A DNA stretch of 64,000 nucleotides from Saccharospirillum sp. (GCA_022565595.1 JAIUML010000010.1:62001-126000); one strand, 5' to 3'; numbered from the stretch's first letter, positions 19,211 through 28,788 are shown. The notes: a model not told the origin generated them from the letters alone. A program made the numbers and translations.

Positions 19211-19472
19211 TTTGGAGTGTCGATGTCCTCATCGACGCAGCAGGCGTAAGCCTGCTAAAGAAGGCTGGACAAGACAATAAATGTCGAACACAGGTTCAAA
19301 TCGCCACCCACCCTGATTCCAGCGCCAGCTTTCCCCTTATAGAGCGTCAAATATCTGGCTTGCATCACAAATACCGTTTTAAAATGTGAGCGCGGTTCAA
19401 TTCACAGTCTAATAGCTGGTCGATTAAGCACCTTTCAATTAGGCTTACGCTGAAAATAAGGAGATTGAACCC
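19211..19472. repeat. intergenic region with two tandem hairpins
   Basis: About 260 bp before the protease gene. Two adjacent hairpins with 7-bp perfect stems and 4-nt loops lie at 19219-19236 (GTCGATG/CATCGAC) and 19239-19256 (AGCAGGC/GCCTGCT). Beyond about 19260 the sequence becomes AT-rich and contains only the AAGGAG ribosome-binding site (about 19457-19463) of the protease. No gene is seen. The hairpins mark the left edge of a stretch that differs in composition from its neighbours. Confidence 0.5.
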
Positions 19473-21179
19473 TTGAAAGCGCTGAAACTGTTAATTGCAC
19501 TGCTGGTGACCTCGGGCCTAAGCCTGTTGGCCTGGTCGGAGAATCGAATTGAGCCTCGGATTATTGGTGGTGATGATGCTTCGGACGGCTCACACCCTTA
19601 TTTTGTTTCAATAATGGAACGATTTACATGGGGTGGTAATTTTTCAGGTTCTCATTGGAACCCAATATGTGGTGGTGCATATATTGGCGAAGGACTAGTC
19701 GTTACTGCAGCTCATTGCATGGAATCATTTCTGTCCGCAAATCAACAAGACAGAAGAATCTTCGCGGTAGTCTTGAGTAATCAATCGGATGACATGCGTT
19801 ACGAGTATTGCAGCAGAGAATCAAGTCTTAATTATCACTGTATCTATAAAAACTCCCCATCTGAGGACGATAGCGTATATAGGTTTACGGATTACCTCGT
19901 ATACATTGGAAATCAGCAAATAGAGATTGAAGCCGGTTCGTCTACGGTGCTTATCCACCCTGAATACAAAAGCAATGGTCGATTTGATAACGATATAGCC
20001 GTAATACGATTAGGTCAAAGCCAAGGTTTGACCCCGATGGCACTGCCTAGCTCTGTTTCTTGGAGTGAGTTGGTTAATCAAAAGGTAACAGTTATCGGGC
20101 ATGGAGCTACCAGAACGGCGAAGGATTCTGCTGGGAGAACCATTCCGATTCTTCCAAGCGCGAACTTGCAAGAAGTAGATGTCACTGCGTTAAGCGACAG
20201 TGCGTGTTCACAAGCCTATAGAAGCGTAAGGAATGAGTATCGAACCGATACGATGATATGCGCTGGGGATCCTAATTCGCTAGATTCGAATCAAGGGTTA
20301 GATTCCTGCCAAGGTGATTCCGGTGGACCGTTATTTGAACGAAGTTCTTCAACACTGCTTGGTATAGTAAGTTGGGGTTCAGCCGATTGCGGTGGTAGCC
20401 CAGGGGTCTACACGAGAGTCAGTGCTATGAGGCCTTGGCTTGATAGTGTGATAGCGGTGGAATCGGCCCAAGTAAGCTTTCCCTGGGAGCTGGATTTTGG
20501 TTCGGAGGTCGAAAGCCTCGATAAGACACTTCAATGGACTTTTACCAATGAAGGAAGTGGCGCTGTAACGTTGTCAAACTTTCAGTTTAACAGTGGTTCA
20601 GGCTTCTCTGGTTCGACATCAGCCTGCGAAATTACCTTGACCAGTGGCCAGTCTTGCTCCATCTCCGTTACGGCTAATCTGACAAGTGTGACCAGCTACC
20701 GCTCCTCTTTCGCGTTTGAAATGAATAACAATAGTTTGACGGTTGGCTTAAAGGCCAGGGTAACCGCCAAGTCTTCCAATCGTTTTGGATCCAGCGGTGG
20801 AGCCTCAGGCATTTGGCTGGCAGGCTTGATGCTGCCATTGCTGTTATGGCGCAAACAGCGCCCTCTACTGGCAGTGCCACTATTGGCCGTGTTCCTCTCG
20901 GGCTGCGCCAGTTGGTCCAACAGTGCTTCACCGGAAGTGGTATTCAACCCGGATATTCAGGGTGATCGTCTTTCATTCTCGGTCGTCTCCACCGGCTGCA
21001 CCCATGAAGAGCAACTGTACTTGCGCATTCGAGGCGACAAAGTTGAGGTGCGCCGCACTGAACCCGACCTGTGCCGTGCCGCGCCGCAATTGAAACGTTT
21101 TGAAATGCCCCTGCCCAGCGCTGGCGGAGTGTGGGAACTGGTTAATCCTGTGCGTTATTCAAACAGGGTAGCGCGATAA
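19473..21179 (+). CDS. secreted trypsin-like serine protease with GlyGly-CTERM, fused to a lipoprotein-like tail
   Basis: 568 aa from a TTG start with an AAGGAG site 9 bp upstream. Signal peptide 1-21; S1 protease with activation site Arg29/Ile30-IGG, His81 (AAHC), Asp174 (DNDIAV), Ser283 (GDSGGP) and Asp277 six before Ser, predicting cleavage after Arg/Lys. A beta-rich domain with two cysteines follows (about 336-432). Next is SSGGASG, a hydrophobic stretch (445-458) and a basic cluster, i.e. a GlyGly-CTERM sorting signal read by rhombosortase in other gammaproteobacteria. Unusually the frame continues: a second hydrophobic run ends in lipobox LSGC (Cys478), then about 90 residues of unknown function. 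An internal ATG at Met453 (20829) could start that lipoprotein separately. DNA is AT-rich until about 20770 and GC-rich after. Confidence 0.85.
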   Translation: MKALKLLIALLVTSGLSLLAWSENRIEPRIIGGDDASDGSHPYFVSIMERFTWGGNFSGSHWNPICGGAYIGEGLVVTAAHCMESFLSANQQDRRIFAVVLSNQSDDMRYEYCSRESSLNYHCIYKNSPSEDDSVYRFTDYLVYIGNQQIEIEAGSSTVLIHPEYKSNGRFDNDIAVIRLGQSQGLTPMALPSSVSWSELVNQKVTVIGHGATRTAKDSAGRTIPILPSANLQEVDVTALSDSACSQAYRSVRNEYRTDTMICAGDPNSLDSNQGLDSCQGDSGGPLFERSSSTLLGIVSWGSADCGGSPGVYTRVSAMRPWLDSVIAVESAQVSFPWELDFGSEVESLDKTLQWTFTNEGSGAVTLSNFQFNSGSGFSGSTSACEITLTSGQSCSISVTANLTSVTSYRSSFAFEMNNNSLTVGLKARVTAKSSNRFGSSGGASGIWLAGLMLPLLLWRKQRPLLAVPLLAVFLSGCASWSNSASPEVVFNPDIQGDRLSFSVVSTGCTHEEQLYLRIRGDKVEVRRTEPDLCRAAPQLKRFEMPLPSAGGVWELVNPVRYSNRVAR

Positions 21180-21235
21180 GCCAGATATTTTTCAACCTTT
21201 GATTTACGGATATTGTTGATTGCTAGTATTGGATG

Positions 21236-21328
21236 CTGGGGTAGTTGCTCCGGGGAGGTCTGCAGCATGGATGCTGCAGTCCAGGCCCCACGGATGGGTT
21301 CACGCCGGCCCCGGAGAAGCTACCCCAG
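21236..21328 (+). repeat. 93-bp structured intergenic repeat, copy 1
   Basis: Outer inverted repeat CTGGGGTAG...CTCCGGGG (21236-21255) against CCCCGGAG...CTACCCCAG (21309-21328). Inside is a perfect 9-bp hairpin CTGCAGCAT-GG-ATGCTGCAG (21260-21279). The core after it (TCCAGGC, CCA, ACGCCG, CCCC blocks) is shared with the element at 39187-39278. It lies between the convergent protease and DUF7931 genes. Short reading frames inside it are not credible genes. Confidence 0.75.
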
Positions 21329-21357
21329 AAGCCAATACGGGTTAAGTCGCAGGTTAA

Positions 21358-21858
21358 TCACAACGCCAACACCCGAAACTCCGGGTGTGCCTCACTGTAG
21401 CGCCAATACTGCTCGAACAGATTTCGTTGCTGCTGCACTGTCGGCCGGTCATCGTAATGCGCGAAGCCAATAAGCTGGGTATCGCTATTGCGATACACCA
21501 GGCCGCGACGATCCGATAGCACAAAGCTGCCTTTCAGTGGTTCCGTATCCAGAATTTCCGGCTTGATCACCCGCGCTTCGATTTTCGACAGCCGCCTAAT
21601 CAGCTCCAGCCAGGGGTGGCGCTGTTGAACCACTCTGCTGGCATCGCATACCAGAATGCGAATATGAGCCCGTCTGTGCGTGATGGCGAAACGCCGCAGG
21701 GCCGCTGTGACGGCCTCATCACCCAGCCAGGGTGGCGATAAATCCGGGCTGAGTACATGCACTTCACGAATGCTTTGGGAAATCAGCTCGGCAGTATGTT
21801 CGGTAAAGTCCTCGAGGCTCTCCAGCCGGATAACACCTGTGTCAGAACGTTCTGTCAT
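21358..21858 (-). CDS. DUF7931-type conserved protein
   Basis: 166 aa from the ATG at 21858, which has a GAGG box at the right distance; an in-frame ATG four codons earlier overlaps that box. The protein has VHVLSPDLSPPWLGDEAV, an ILVCDASRVVQQRHPWLELIRRL segment and GSFVLSDRRGLVYRNSDTQ. This pattern resembles one phospholipase-D-like half-domain without the HKD motif, as in the family found as a separate gene or fused to acetyltransferases in pseudomonads. Function unknown. It follows rsgA by 14 bp and is probably co-transcribed. Confidence 0.7.
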   Translation of the reverse strand: MTERSDTGVIRLESLEDFTEHTAELISQSIREVHVLSPDLSPPWLGDEAVTAALRRFAITHRRAHIRILVCDASRVVQQRHPWLELIRRLSKIEARVIKPEILDTEPLKGSFVLSDRRGLVYRNSDTQLIGFAHYDDRPTVQQQRNLFEQYWRYSEAHPEFRVLAL

Positions 21859-21872
21859 GAAAAACCTCATCT

Positions 21873-22883
21873 TCAGCCCGGGCGCATATCGACCTCGTCG
21901 AGAGAGTCCCTTATAGCGATAAAACTCAGATAACGTCGTTCCAGTATGGTACCGGAAGCCACCCCTTCAAGCACGGCGCAACCGGGCTCGCGCAAGTGAC
22001 GGCAATCACGAAAACGGCACAAACCCGCCAGGTTCGCCACTTCAGGAAAGCCTTGCATCAGTGCTTCATTGTCGATGTGCCAGAGCCCGAATTCGCGAAT
22101 GCCCGGGCTGTCGATCAGGTTGCCGCCACCGGGAATGTGGTAAAGGCAGGCCGTTGTCGTGGTATGACGGCCCTTGCCGGTGGCTTCGGAGATCTCGCTA
22201 ACCTTGATTTGCTCATCCGGCAACAGCGCCGCAATGATGGACGATTTGCCCACACCAGACTGACCGACAAAAACGGAATTACCATCGGCCACCAGTTCAC
22301 GAATCGCCTGCATACCGGCATCTGTCTGGGCGGAGAGTATTCGGGTCTGGTAGCCCATGGCTTCGTATTCAGCCAGTTCCTGTTCCATTTCGGGGGCTTT
22401 GTCCAACTGGTCGGACTTGTTCAGAATGATGATCGGCAGAATGTCATCGTGCGCACAGGCAACCAGATAGCGGTCGATCAGGTTGGCAGGGGTTCTTGGG
22501 CTTGGCGCCGCCACTATGATGATGCGGTCAACATTGGCTGCAACCGGCTTCAATTGGCCGCGCGAATCGGGCCGGCTGAGCAGGCTACGCCGCTCCTCAC
22601 AGGCAACGATCACTCCGCCACCCTGCTTGGCCGGCTGCCAGATGACCTGATCGCCAGTCACCAGAGCAGGCAGGTTGGTGCGCCTATGGCAGCGGAAGCG
22701 TTCGCCCTGGGCGTCTTCAACCTCGGTGGTGATGCCGTAGTGGGTCACAATGGTGCCGGTTCGGGTTTCACCCAGATCGCCCTCGTCGATTTGAGCTTCT
22801 TTCTTGCGCAACCTCGATAAGCGTTCCTGTTGGACTTTATCAATGCGAAACTGTTGCTGACGAGATAGGCGGCGTTTGCTCAT
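21873..22883 (-). CDS. rsgA: ribosome small subunit biogenesis GTPase RsgA
   Basis: Circularly permuted GTPase that checks late 30S maturation. 336 aa: basic N-terminus (MSKRRLSRQQQFRIDKVQQERL), OB-fold, then G motifs in permuted order G4 LNKSDQL, G1 GQSGVGKSS, G3 DSPGIREFG. A C-terminal zinc-binding knuckle CRFRDCRHLREPGC follows. Divergent from orn with 72 bp between the starts, the same pairing as in many gammaproteobacteria. Confidence 0.96.
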   Translation of the reverse strand: MSKRRLSRQQQFRIDKVQQERLSRLRKKEAQIDEGDLGETRTGTIVTHYGITTEVEDAQGERFRCHRRTNLPALVTGDQVIWQPAKQGGGVIVACEERRSLLSRPDSRGQLKPVAANVDRIIIVAAPSPRTPANLIDRYLVACAHDDILPIIILNKSDQLDKAPEMEQELAEYEAMGYQTRILSAQTDAGMQAIRELVADGNSVFVGQSGVGKSSIIAALLPDEQIKVSEISEATGKGRHTTTTACLYHIPGGGNLIDSPGIREFGLWHIDNEALMQGFPEVANLAGLCRFRDCRHLREPGCAVLEGVASGTILERRYLSFIAIRDSLDEVDMRPG

Positions 22884-22955
22884 GAGAGGCGAGTGTCATT
22901 CCTGGGTTATAATGGTTAGCCATTCTAACCGCCCGCGACGCAAAGGTAGACCGTT

Positions 22956-23498
22956 ATGGATAAAAAAACGAACCTGGTCTGGATGGACCTGGAAATGACC
23001 GGCCTCAACCCGGATACCGACCGCATACTTGAAATCGCGACCCTGGTGACCGACAAGGACCTCAACATCATCGCAGAAGGCCCCAACCTGATCGTCCACC
23101 AGAGCGATGAGGTACTCGAAGCCATGGACGAGTGGTGCACCACTCATCATGGGGCATCCGGCCTGACCGCCAAAGTTCGCGCCAGTGAGCTGGATGAACG
23201 GGCGGCCGAGGTGCAGACCCTGGCATTCATGCAGGAATGGGTGGAACCCGGCCAATCACCGCTCTGCGGCAACTCCATCTGGCAGGACCGCCGCTTCCTG
23301 ATCCGCTACATGCCCAAACTTGACCAGTACTGCCATTACCGTAACATCGATGTCTCCACCCTCAAGGAACTGGCCCGCCGCTGGCGACCAGAAGTGCTCG
23401 AAGGCGTAAAAAAGCAGGGTAGCCATCGAGCTCTGGACGACATCAAGGAATCCATTGGTGAGCTGCAGCATTATCGGAAAGAGCTACTGAATTTATAA
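22956..23498 (+). CDS. orn: oligoribonuclease Orn
   Basis: DEDDh 3'-5' exonuclease that degrades very short RNAs including pGpG, closing c-di-GMP turnover. 180 aa; Exo I motif WMDLEMTGL with Asp11 and Glu13, a later [11 protein letters not shown] block, and Exo [15 protein letters not shown]. This matches the family length of about 180. Confidence 0.97.
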   Translation: MDKKTNLVWMDLEMTGLNPDTDRILEIATLVTDKDLNIIAEGPNLIVHQSDEVLEAMDEWCTTHHGASGLTAKVRASELDERAAEVQTLAFMQEWVEPGQSPLCGNSIWQDRRFLIRYMPKLDQYCHYRNIDVSTLKELARRWRPEVLEGVKKQGSHRALDDIKESIGELQHYRKELLNL

Positions 23499-23548
23499 GC
23501 TGTAATCGCTTAATCAATAAAAGCTATCGACTTAGTCAGTTTTTCTCA

Positions 23549-23577
23549 CTGGCATTTGGTCGTTCTGTCCCTAAGAT
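23549..23577 (+). promoter_or_regulatory. putative sigma70 promoter of trxA
   Basis: CTGGCA (23549-23554), 17-bp spacer, TAAGAT (23572-23577), 34 bp upstream of the trxA start codon. The -35 matches consensus at four of six positions. Confidence 0.5.
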
Positions 23578-23611
23578 GGTGCCCAATTCTTGACTGATTG
23601 GGAGCAATCGA

Positions 23612-23935
23612 ATGGCTAAAGTGACTGTATTGAATACCGCTGAATTCAGCGATCAGGTAGAAGCGGGTAAGGGTCTCACTCTGGTGGACTTTTACGCCGA
23701 CTGGTGCGGCCCGTGCAAGATGATCGCACCCGTGCTAGACACCCTGGCCGATGAGTACGAAGGCAGGGTCAACATCATCAAGATCGATGCAGACGCCAAC
23801 CCGGATGTATTGAACAAATACGGCGTACGCGGCCTGCCTACTCTGATGATGTTCAAGGACGGTGAGCCCGTCGGCACACGCGTCGGCGCCCAGCCTGCCA
23901 GTGCCTTGCAAGGCTTTATTGGCGAGCACCTTTAA
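23612..23935 (+). CDS. trxA: thioredoxin 1 TrxA
   Basis: 107-aa thioredoxin, a general protein disulphide reductant. Active site WCGPC (Cys32, Cys35), preceded by VDFYAD, and the cis-proline loop GVRGLPTLMMFKDGE. A GGGAG ribosome-binding site precedes the ATG. A 7-bp hairpin (23944-23968, TCCGGTG/CACCGGA) after the stop may terminate it, though no T run follows. Confidence 0.97.
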   Translation: MAKVTVLNTAEFSDQVEAGKGLTLVDFYADWCGPCKMIAPVLDTLADEYEGRVNIIKIDADANPDVLNKYGVRGLPTLMMFKDGEPVGTRVGAQPASALQGFIGEHL

Positions 23936-24134
23936 GTAGGTTATCCGGTGGCGGCCATCGTCACCGGACTTGCCCTCCGCTTGATCCCTCTTCCTCATTT
24001 CTTTTCTAGTCATACTTAAACACCCTATTATGGAACCTGCTTCCTTTGCTTTATGCTGAAGCCTGATCTGACAGGGGTCAGTTATTCTCTATCTGTGCCT
24101 CCAGGTTAAAAATACCGAAAAAGTGCGCTGGCGA

Positions 24135-24181
24135 TTGGCAATGTCCCCGTTTTGTCGCTAAGTTTCAAACACGTGTTTGAA
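24135..24181 (+). promoter_or_regulatory. fadE promoter with PsrA-like operator
   Basis: A promoter TTGGCA (24135-24140), 18 bp, TAAGTT (24159-24164) leads directly into the perfect 18-bp palindrome TTCAAACACGTGTTTGAA (24164-24181). The palindrome contains CAAAC-N4-GTTTG, which fits the published PsrA consensus (G/C)AAAC-N2-4-GTTT(G/C). PsrA is the fatty-acid-responsive TetR-type repressor of beta-oxidation genes. The overlap with the -10 and expected +1 implies repression. The start codon is 33 bp downstream. Confidence 0.7.
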
Positions 24182-24214
24182 TGTCCATCGGTTTTGTCTG
24201 ATTGGGAGATATCC

Positions 24215-26731
24215 ATGAATCATTTATTGGTTTTAATTGTCGCGGTGGTCGTCATCTTCGCCTTACTGCGTCGGGAACTGGGCTCGGTCGCCGCGGTTGC
24301 GGCTCTGGCCGCTTTGACCTTGTTCGCCTTTGTATTGCGCAGCCCCCTGTTGGGGGTGTTGTTCCTGCTGGCCGGTGCTGTGGTTGCCGTGGCAGGCTTG
24401 CCTGGTGTGCGCAACAACTGGCTGACACCGAAGCTCTTTGCCATCTTCAAGAAGGTTGCACCCAAGGTGTCACAGACCGAACAAGTGGCGCTGGATGCCG
24501 GCACCGTTGGCTGGGACGGCGAACTGTTCTCCGGCCGCCCCAATTGGGACCGCCTGCTGGAGCACCAGAACAAGGGCCTGAGCGAAGAAGAGCAGGCCTT
24601 TGTTGACCACCAATGCGGCGTAGCCACTGGCATGTGTAACGCCTGGGACATCGCCGTTGAGCGCGGAGACCTGCCCGCAGACTTGTGGAACTACCTGAAG
24701 AAAGAAAAATTCTTCGGCATGATCATTCCCAAGGAATATGGTGGCCTTGGCTTCTCCGCCAAAGCTCAATCGGCCGTATTGCAAAAACTGGCCATGAACG
24801 AGACGCTGATGGTCGTCGTTGGCGTACCCAACTCCCTGGGCCCGGGTGAATTGCTGCTCAAGTACGGCACCCAGGAGCAGAAAGACCATTACCTGCCACG
24901 CCTGGCCGATGGCACCGAGATTCCCTGTTTTGGCCTGACTGGCCCCCGTGCCGGCTCTGATGCCACGTCCATTCCCGATACCGGCATCGTCTGCAAGGGC
25001 ATGCACAACGGTGAAGAAGTGCTGGGCGTTCGGCTCAACTTCGAAAAACGCTGGATCACCCTGGCGCCTATTGCCACCGTGGTTGGTTTGGCCTTCCGCA
25101 TGTTCGACCCGGATAAACTCCTGGGCGAGACAGAAGATATCGGCATCACCTGCGCATTGGTGCCCAGAGATACCGACGGCATGGAAATCGGCCGTCGCCA
25201 CTGCCCGATCGGCAGCCCCTTCATGAATGGACCGATCATCGGCAAGGATGTGTTCATTCCGATGGACTACCTCATTGGCGGCACCGCCATGGCCGGACAG
25301 GGCTGGCGCATGCTGGTCGAGTGTCTGTCAGTCGGGCGTTGTATTACTCTGCCTTCAGGTGCCAGTGGCTCAGCCCGCTATATGGTCGGCCTGGCCGGTG
25401 GCTTTACTCGCATTCGTCGCCAGTTCAACTTCCCGGTGGCGGATATGGAAGGCGTGCAAGTGCCATTGGCGCGCATTGCTTCAATGTCCTACATCGCCAG
25501 AGCGACGGTGGCTCACACCGCCAATATGATCGACAACGGCGAAAAACCGGCCGTGCCTTCAGCCATTCTGAAGAGCCAGTTGACCGAGTATCAGCGCACC
25601 ATTCTGTCGGATGCGATGGACGTGCACGGCGGCAAGGCCGTCACCCTGGGGCCACGTAACTACCTGGGTATCGGCTTCTCGGCAACGCCCGTGGCCATTA
25701 CCGTCGAAGGCGCCAACATCATGACCCGCTCACTGATGATCTTCGGTCAGGGCGCCATTCGCAGCCACCCCTGGGTGCTGAAAGAGCTGGAAGCCAAGCA
25801 GGCTGACGACATTCGCGCCTTCGATAAAGCCATTTTTGGTCATATTGGCATGGCTGCGGGTAACGTGGCTCGTTCCTTGAGTGCAGGCCTTGGCGTTCCG
25901 ACAGGAGGACGCCCCTTCTATGGTCATGCGGACCGCTACGCCAGGGCCGTTAACCGCTTCAGTGCGGCCTTCAGCCTACTGGCCGATGTTGCCATGGGTA
26001 CCCTTGGCGGTTCACTCAAATTGCGTGAAATGCTCTCGGCTCGACTGGGCGACGTTTTGTCGAATCTCTACATGACTTCCATGGTGCTCAAACAATGGCA
26101 CGAAGGGCGCAAGGTGCCCGGAGAGGAAGCGCTGATGCGCTACAGCTGTGAATTTTTGCTGCACGAGGCGGAAGAAGCCATAGCGGGTGTGCTCGACAAC
26201 TTGCCGAACCGACCGGTTGCCAGGGCTGTGCGTTTGATCGTATTGCCACTGGGCAAGCGTTGGCACATGCCGGCAGATAGCCTGGTCAGCCGCATCGCCA
26301 AGGATATTTCCACAGACACCGCACTGCGCAGCTACCTGCTGGAAGACACCTGGCAAACCCAGGATGGCACTCAGGACAACCCCCTGGCGCGTTACAACGC
26401 CTTGTTGAAAGACAACGAACGGGCCGCGGCCATTTACCAAACCGTTGGCAAGGCCGCCGCCAAAGGTGAGTTACCGATGACCGCACTGCATCCTGAACAA
26501 CGCTTCGATGCCGCGCATGAAATCGGCCTGCTGAGCAATGAAGATCACGATTTCATGGTCGCTTACGAAGCCGAGGTGCTGGAGATGCTCACCGTCGATG
26601 ACTTCCCCTTCGATGAGTTTGCCCGCAACAAGAGCAAAATCGTCTGGCACGGCGTGCAGGAAAAGCCCAAAGCGAAAGCCAAAACGACGAAGAAAGCTGA
26701 AAACAAAGGCACCGTGGAAGGCGATGCCTGA
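24215..26731 (+). CDS. fadE: acyl-CoA dehydrogenase FadE
   Basis: First oxidative step of fatty acid beta-oxidation. The ATG at 24215 with a GGGAG site gives 838 aa; the frame opens earlier at 24152, but that part overlaps the operator. Features: two to three N-terminal hydrophobic segments (2-61) typical of membrane-associated FadE, an acyl-CoA dehydrogenase core with [13 protein letters not shown], the C-terminal FAD-binding region with [15 protein letters not shown], a FadE-specific C-terminal domain and a Lys-rich tail ([14 protein letters not shown]). E. coli FadE is 814 aa. Monocistronic by context. Confidence 0.95.
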   Translation: MNHLLVLIVAVVVIFALLRRELGSVAAVAALAALTLFAFVLRSPLLGVLFLLAGAVVAVAGLPGVRNNWLTPKLFAIFKKVAPKVSQTEQVALDAGTVGWDGELFSGRPNWDRLLEHQNKGLSEEEQAFVDHQCGVATGMCNAWDIAVERGDLPADLWNYLKKEKFFGMIIPKEYGGLGFSAKAQSAVLQKLAMNETLMVVVGVPNSLGPGELLLKYGTQEQKDHYLPRLADGTEIPCFGLTGPRAGSDATSIPDTGIVCKGMHNGEEVLGVRLNFEKRWITLAPIATVVGLAFRMFDPDKLLGETEDIGITCALVPRDTDGMEIGRRHCPIGSPFMNGPIIGKDVFIPMDYLIGGTAMAGQGWRMLVECLSVGRCITLPSGASGSARYMVGLAGGFTRIRRQFNFPVADMEGVQVPLARIASMSYIARATVAHTANMIDNGEKPAVPSAILKSQLTEYQRTILSDAMDVHGGKAVTLGPRNYLGIGFSATPVAITVEGANIMTRSLMIFGQGAIRSHPWVLKELEAKQADDIRAFDKAIFGHIGMAAGNVARSLSAGLGVPTGGRPFYGHADRYARAVNRFSAAFSLLADVAMGTLGGSLKLREMLSARLGDVLSNLYMTSMVLKQWHEGRKVPGEEALMRYSCEFLLHEAEEAIAGVLDNLPNRPVARAVRLIVLPLGKRWHMPADSLVSRIAKDISTDTALRSYLLEDTWQTQDGTQDNPLARYNALLKDNERAAAIYQTVGKAAAKGELPMTALHPEQRFDAAHEIGLLSNEDHDFMVAYEAEVLEMLTVDDFPFDEFARNKSKIVWHGVQEKPKAKAKTTKKAENKGTVEGDA

Positions 26732-26871
26732 GGCTTTACACCCGCCAGATGAGCCTATTGGTTCATCTGGCCTTTTCTCTATGCTCCATCCATACACAAC
26801 CCCGCTCAAAACGCGTACAATGCGCGCCTTTTTATGCCACCGCTGGCATCACTCTCTGTAGAAGGTCGCTC

Positions 26872-28458
26872 ATGATTTCCACCGCCAACATCACCATGCA
26901 ATTCGGTGCTAAACCCCTGTTTGAAAACGTCTCGGTCAAGTTCGGTATCGGCAACCGCTATGGCCTGATCGGCGCGAACGGCTGTGGCAAGTCGACCTTC
27001 ATGAAAATCCTCGGGGGGGATCTGGAGCCGAGCAATGGTCAGGTGATGCTGGATTCGGGCACCCGCCTGGGCAAGCTGCGTCAGGATCAGTTCGCTTACG
27101 AAGACTGTTCGGTGATCGACACCGTTATCATGGGGCATACCGAGCTCTCGCGCGTGAAAGCCGAGCGCGATCGCATTTACAGCCTGCCGGAGATGACCGA
27201 GGACGACGGCATGGCCGTGGCCGAGCTGGAGGTCGCCTTTGCCGAGATGGATGGCTACACAGCGGAATCCCGCGCTGGTGAGCTCTTGCTTGGGCTGGAC
27301 ATCCCCCAGGAGCAGCACAACGGCCCGATGAGTGCCATAGCACCGGGCTGGAAATTGCGTGTGTTGCTGGCTCAGGCCTTGTTCTCTGATCCCGATGTGT
27401 TGCTGCTTGATGAGCCGACCAACCATTTGGACATCAACACCATTCGCTGGCTGGAAGGGGTGCTGGTAGCGCGTAATAGCACCATGATTATCATCTCGCA
27501 CGACCGTCACTTCTTGAATTCGGTTTGCACGCACATGGCCGACCTGGATTATGGTGAGTTACGCCTCTTCCCCGGCAATTACGATGAATATATGACTGCC
27601 GCGACGGCTGCACGCGAGCGTTTGCTGTCTGATAACGCAAAGAAGAAGGCGCAAATAGCAGAGCTGCAAACCTTCGTCAGCCGCTTCTCGGCCAATGCTT
27701 CCAAGGCCAAGCAGGCGACCTCTCGTGCCCGCCAGATCGACAAGATCCAGTTGGCCGAAGTGAAGCCCTCGAGCCGCATCAGCCCCTATATCCGTTTCGA
27801 TCAGGAGAAAAAACTGCATCGCAAGGCGCTGACGGTAACTGATCTGACCTTTGGTTTTGACGATCACCTGCTGTTTGACCGCTTCAGTTTTCAGGTCGAC
27901 GCTGGTGAGCGCATCGCCATTATTGGCCCCAATGGCATCGGTAAAACCACTCTGTTGAATTGCCTGGTCGGAGCGCTGGAGCTGAAAGGCGGCGAGGCCA
28001 AATGGACAGACAGCGCCGAAGTGGGCTACTTTGCCCAGGATCATTCCGCCGATTTCGCCAGAGATGAGACGCTGTTCGAGTGGATGTCGCAGTGGACCAA
28101 AGGCGGCGAGCAAATGGTCCGCGGCGCTCTGGGGCGCATGCTGTTCTCGGGTGACGATATTGGCAAGTCGGTCAAGGTGATCTCCGGGGGTGAACAGGGC
28201 CGCATGCTATTCGGTAAACTGACGCTGACCAAACCCAACGTCTTGCTGATGGACGAACCGACCAACCACCTTGATATGGAATCCATCGAATCTTTGAACC
28301 TGGCGCTGGAAAACTACCCGGGTACCCTGATTTTTGTGAGTCACGACCGTGAGTTTGTGTCGTCACTGGCAACACGCATCATCGATATGTCTGCCAGCGG
28401 TATTACCGACTTCAGCGGCAACTACGAAGACTATCTGCGCAGCCAGGGCTTTGCCTGA
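26872..28458 (+). CDS. ybiT: ABC-F family ATPase YbiT
   Basis: Ribosome-associated ABC-F ATPase with no membrane domain. The ATG at 26872 gives 528 aa (E. coli YbiT 530). It matches YbiT throughout: N-terminus [20 protein letters not shown], first Walker [19 protein letters not shown] twice, the inter-domain linker [20 protein letters not shown], and the end [13 protein letters not shown]. The frame is open up to 26749, but that part overlaps a hairpin after fadE and is not conserved. Confidence 0.95.
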   Translation: MISTANITMQFGAKPLFENVSVKFGIGNRYGLIGANGCGKSTFMKILGGDLEPSNGQVMLDSGTRLGKLRQDQFAYEDCSVIDTVIMGHTELSRVKAERDRIYSLPEMTEDDGMAVAELEVAFAEMDGYTAESRAGELLLGLDIPQEQHNGPMSAIAPGWKLRVLLAQALFSDPDVLLLDEPTNHLDINTIRWLEGVLVARNSTMIIISHDRHFLNSVCTHMADLDYGELRLFPGNYDEYMTAATAARERLLSDNAKKKAQIAELQTFVSRFSANASKAKQATSRARQIDKIQLAEVKPSSRISPYIRFDQEKKLHRKALTVTDLTFGFDDHLLFDRFSFQVDAGERIAIIGPNGIGKTTLLNCLVGALELKGGEAKWTDSAEVGYFAQDHSADFARDETLFEWMSQWTKGGEQMVRGALGRMLFSGDDIGKSVKVISGGEQGRMLFGKLTLTKPNVLLMDEPTNHLDMESIESLNLALENYPGTLIFVSHDREFVSSLATRIIDMSASGITDFSGNYEDYLRSQGFA

Positions 28459-28788
28459 TCAACGCAAGAGAGTCCGAACTATGCCCGACGCCCGGGTGCC
28501 TCTGCCTGTCCGGCAGGAGGCGCGGGCGTTGGTTAGCGCCTTTGCTAAACGCTGTCGTTTTATTCATGATTTGGATATCAAGGTTTTCCTGCCCCGATGG
28601 TATAGCCTCACTGGTCGAACTGTTGCCGGTCGGTTTCCATCGTCACCCCCAGTTCCCGGTTGAACGACCACCTGAGAGATCACAGCTAGCCCGTGCGCTG
28701 GTTCTGATCTATAGTCAGGATGGCTGTTCAATTAATGAGCAGTGCGGTGAGTTTGTGGATTCCTGACGAATAGAAAGAGGGTGATCAA
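28459..28788 (+). other. 330-bp gap between ybiT and ybiI with a long hairpin and possible gene remnant
   Basis: A strong interrupted hairpin spans 28489-28528: CGCCCG/CGGGCG, then GCCTC/GAGGC, then TGCC/GGCA. A 60-codon frame starts at an ATG at 28481 (MPDARVPLPVRQEARALVSA) and stops at 28663. A second frame shifted relative to it is open to 28766 and ends with SINEQCGEFVDS. Together they could be a frameshifted small gene, but I recognise neither half. No clear promoter or terminator is seen apart from the hairpin. Confidence 0.35.

Noticed and set aside
21267-21473. Small frame starting inside the structured repeat (MDAAVQAPRMG)
   Set aside because: The same peptide start appears in the other repeat copy only because the DNA element is conserved; no ribosome-binding site.
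24152-24214. Upstream start for fadE at 24152
   Set aside because: It would begin inside the promoter and operator and has no ribosome-binding site; 24215 has GGGAG and the conserved membrane N-terminus.
26749-26871. Extended N-terminus of ybiT
   Set aside because: The extension covers the fadE trailer; the alignment to YbiT begins at 26872.
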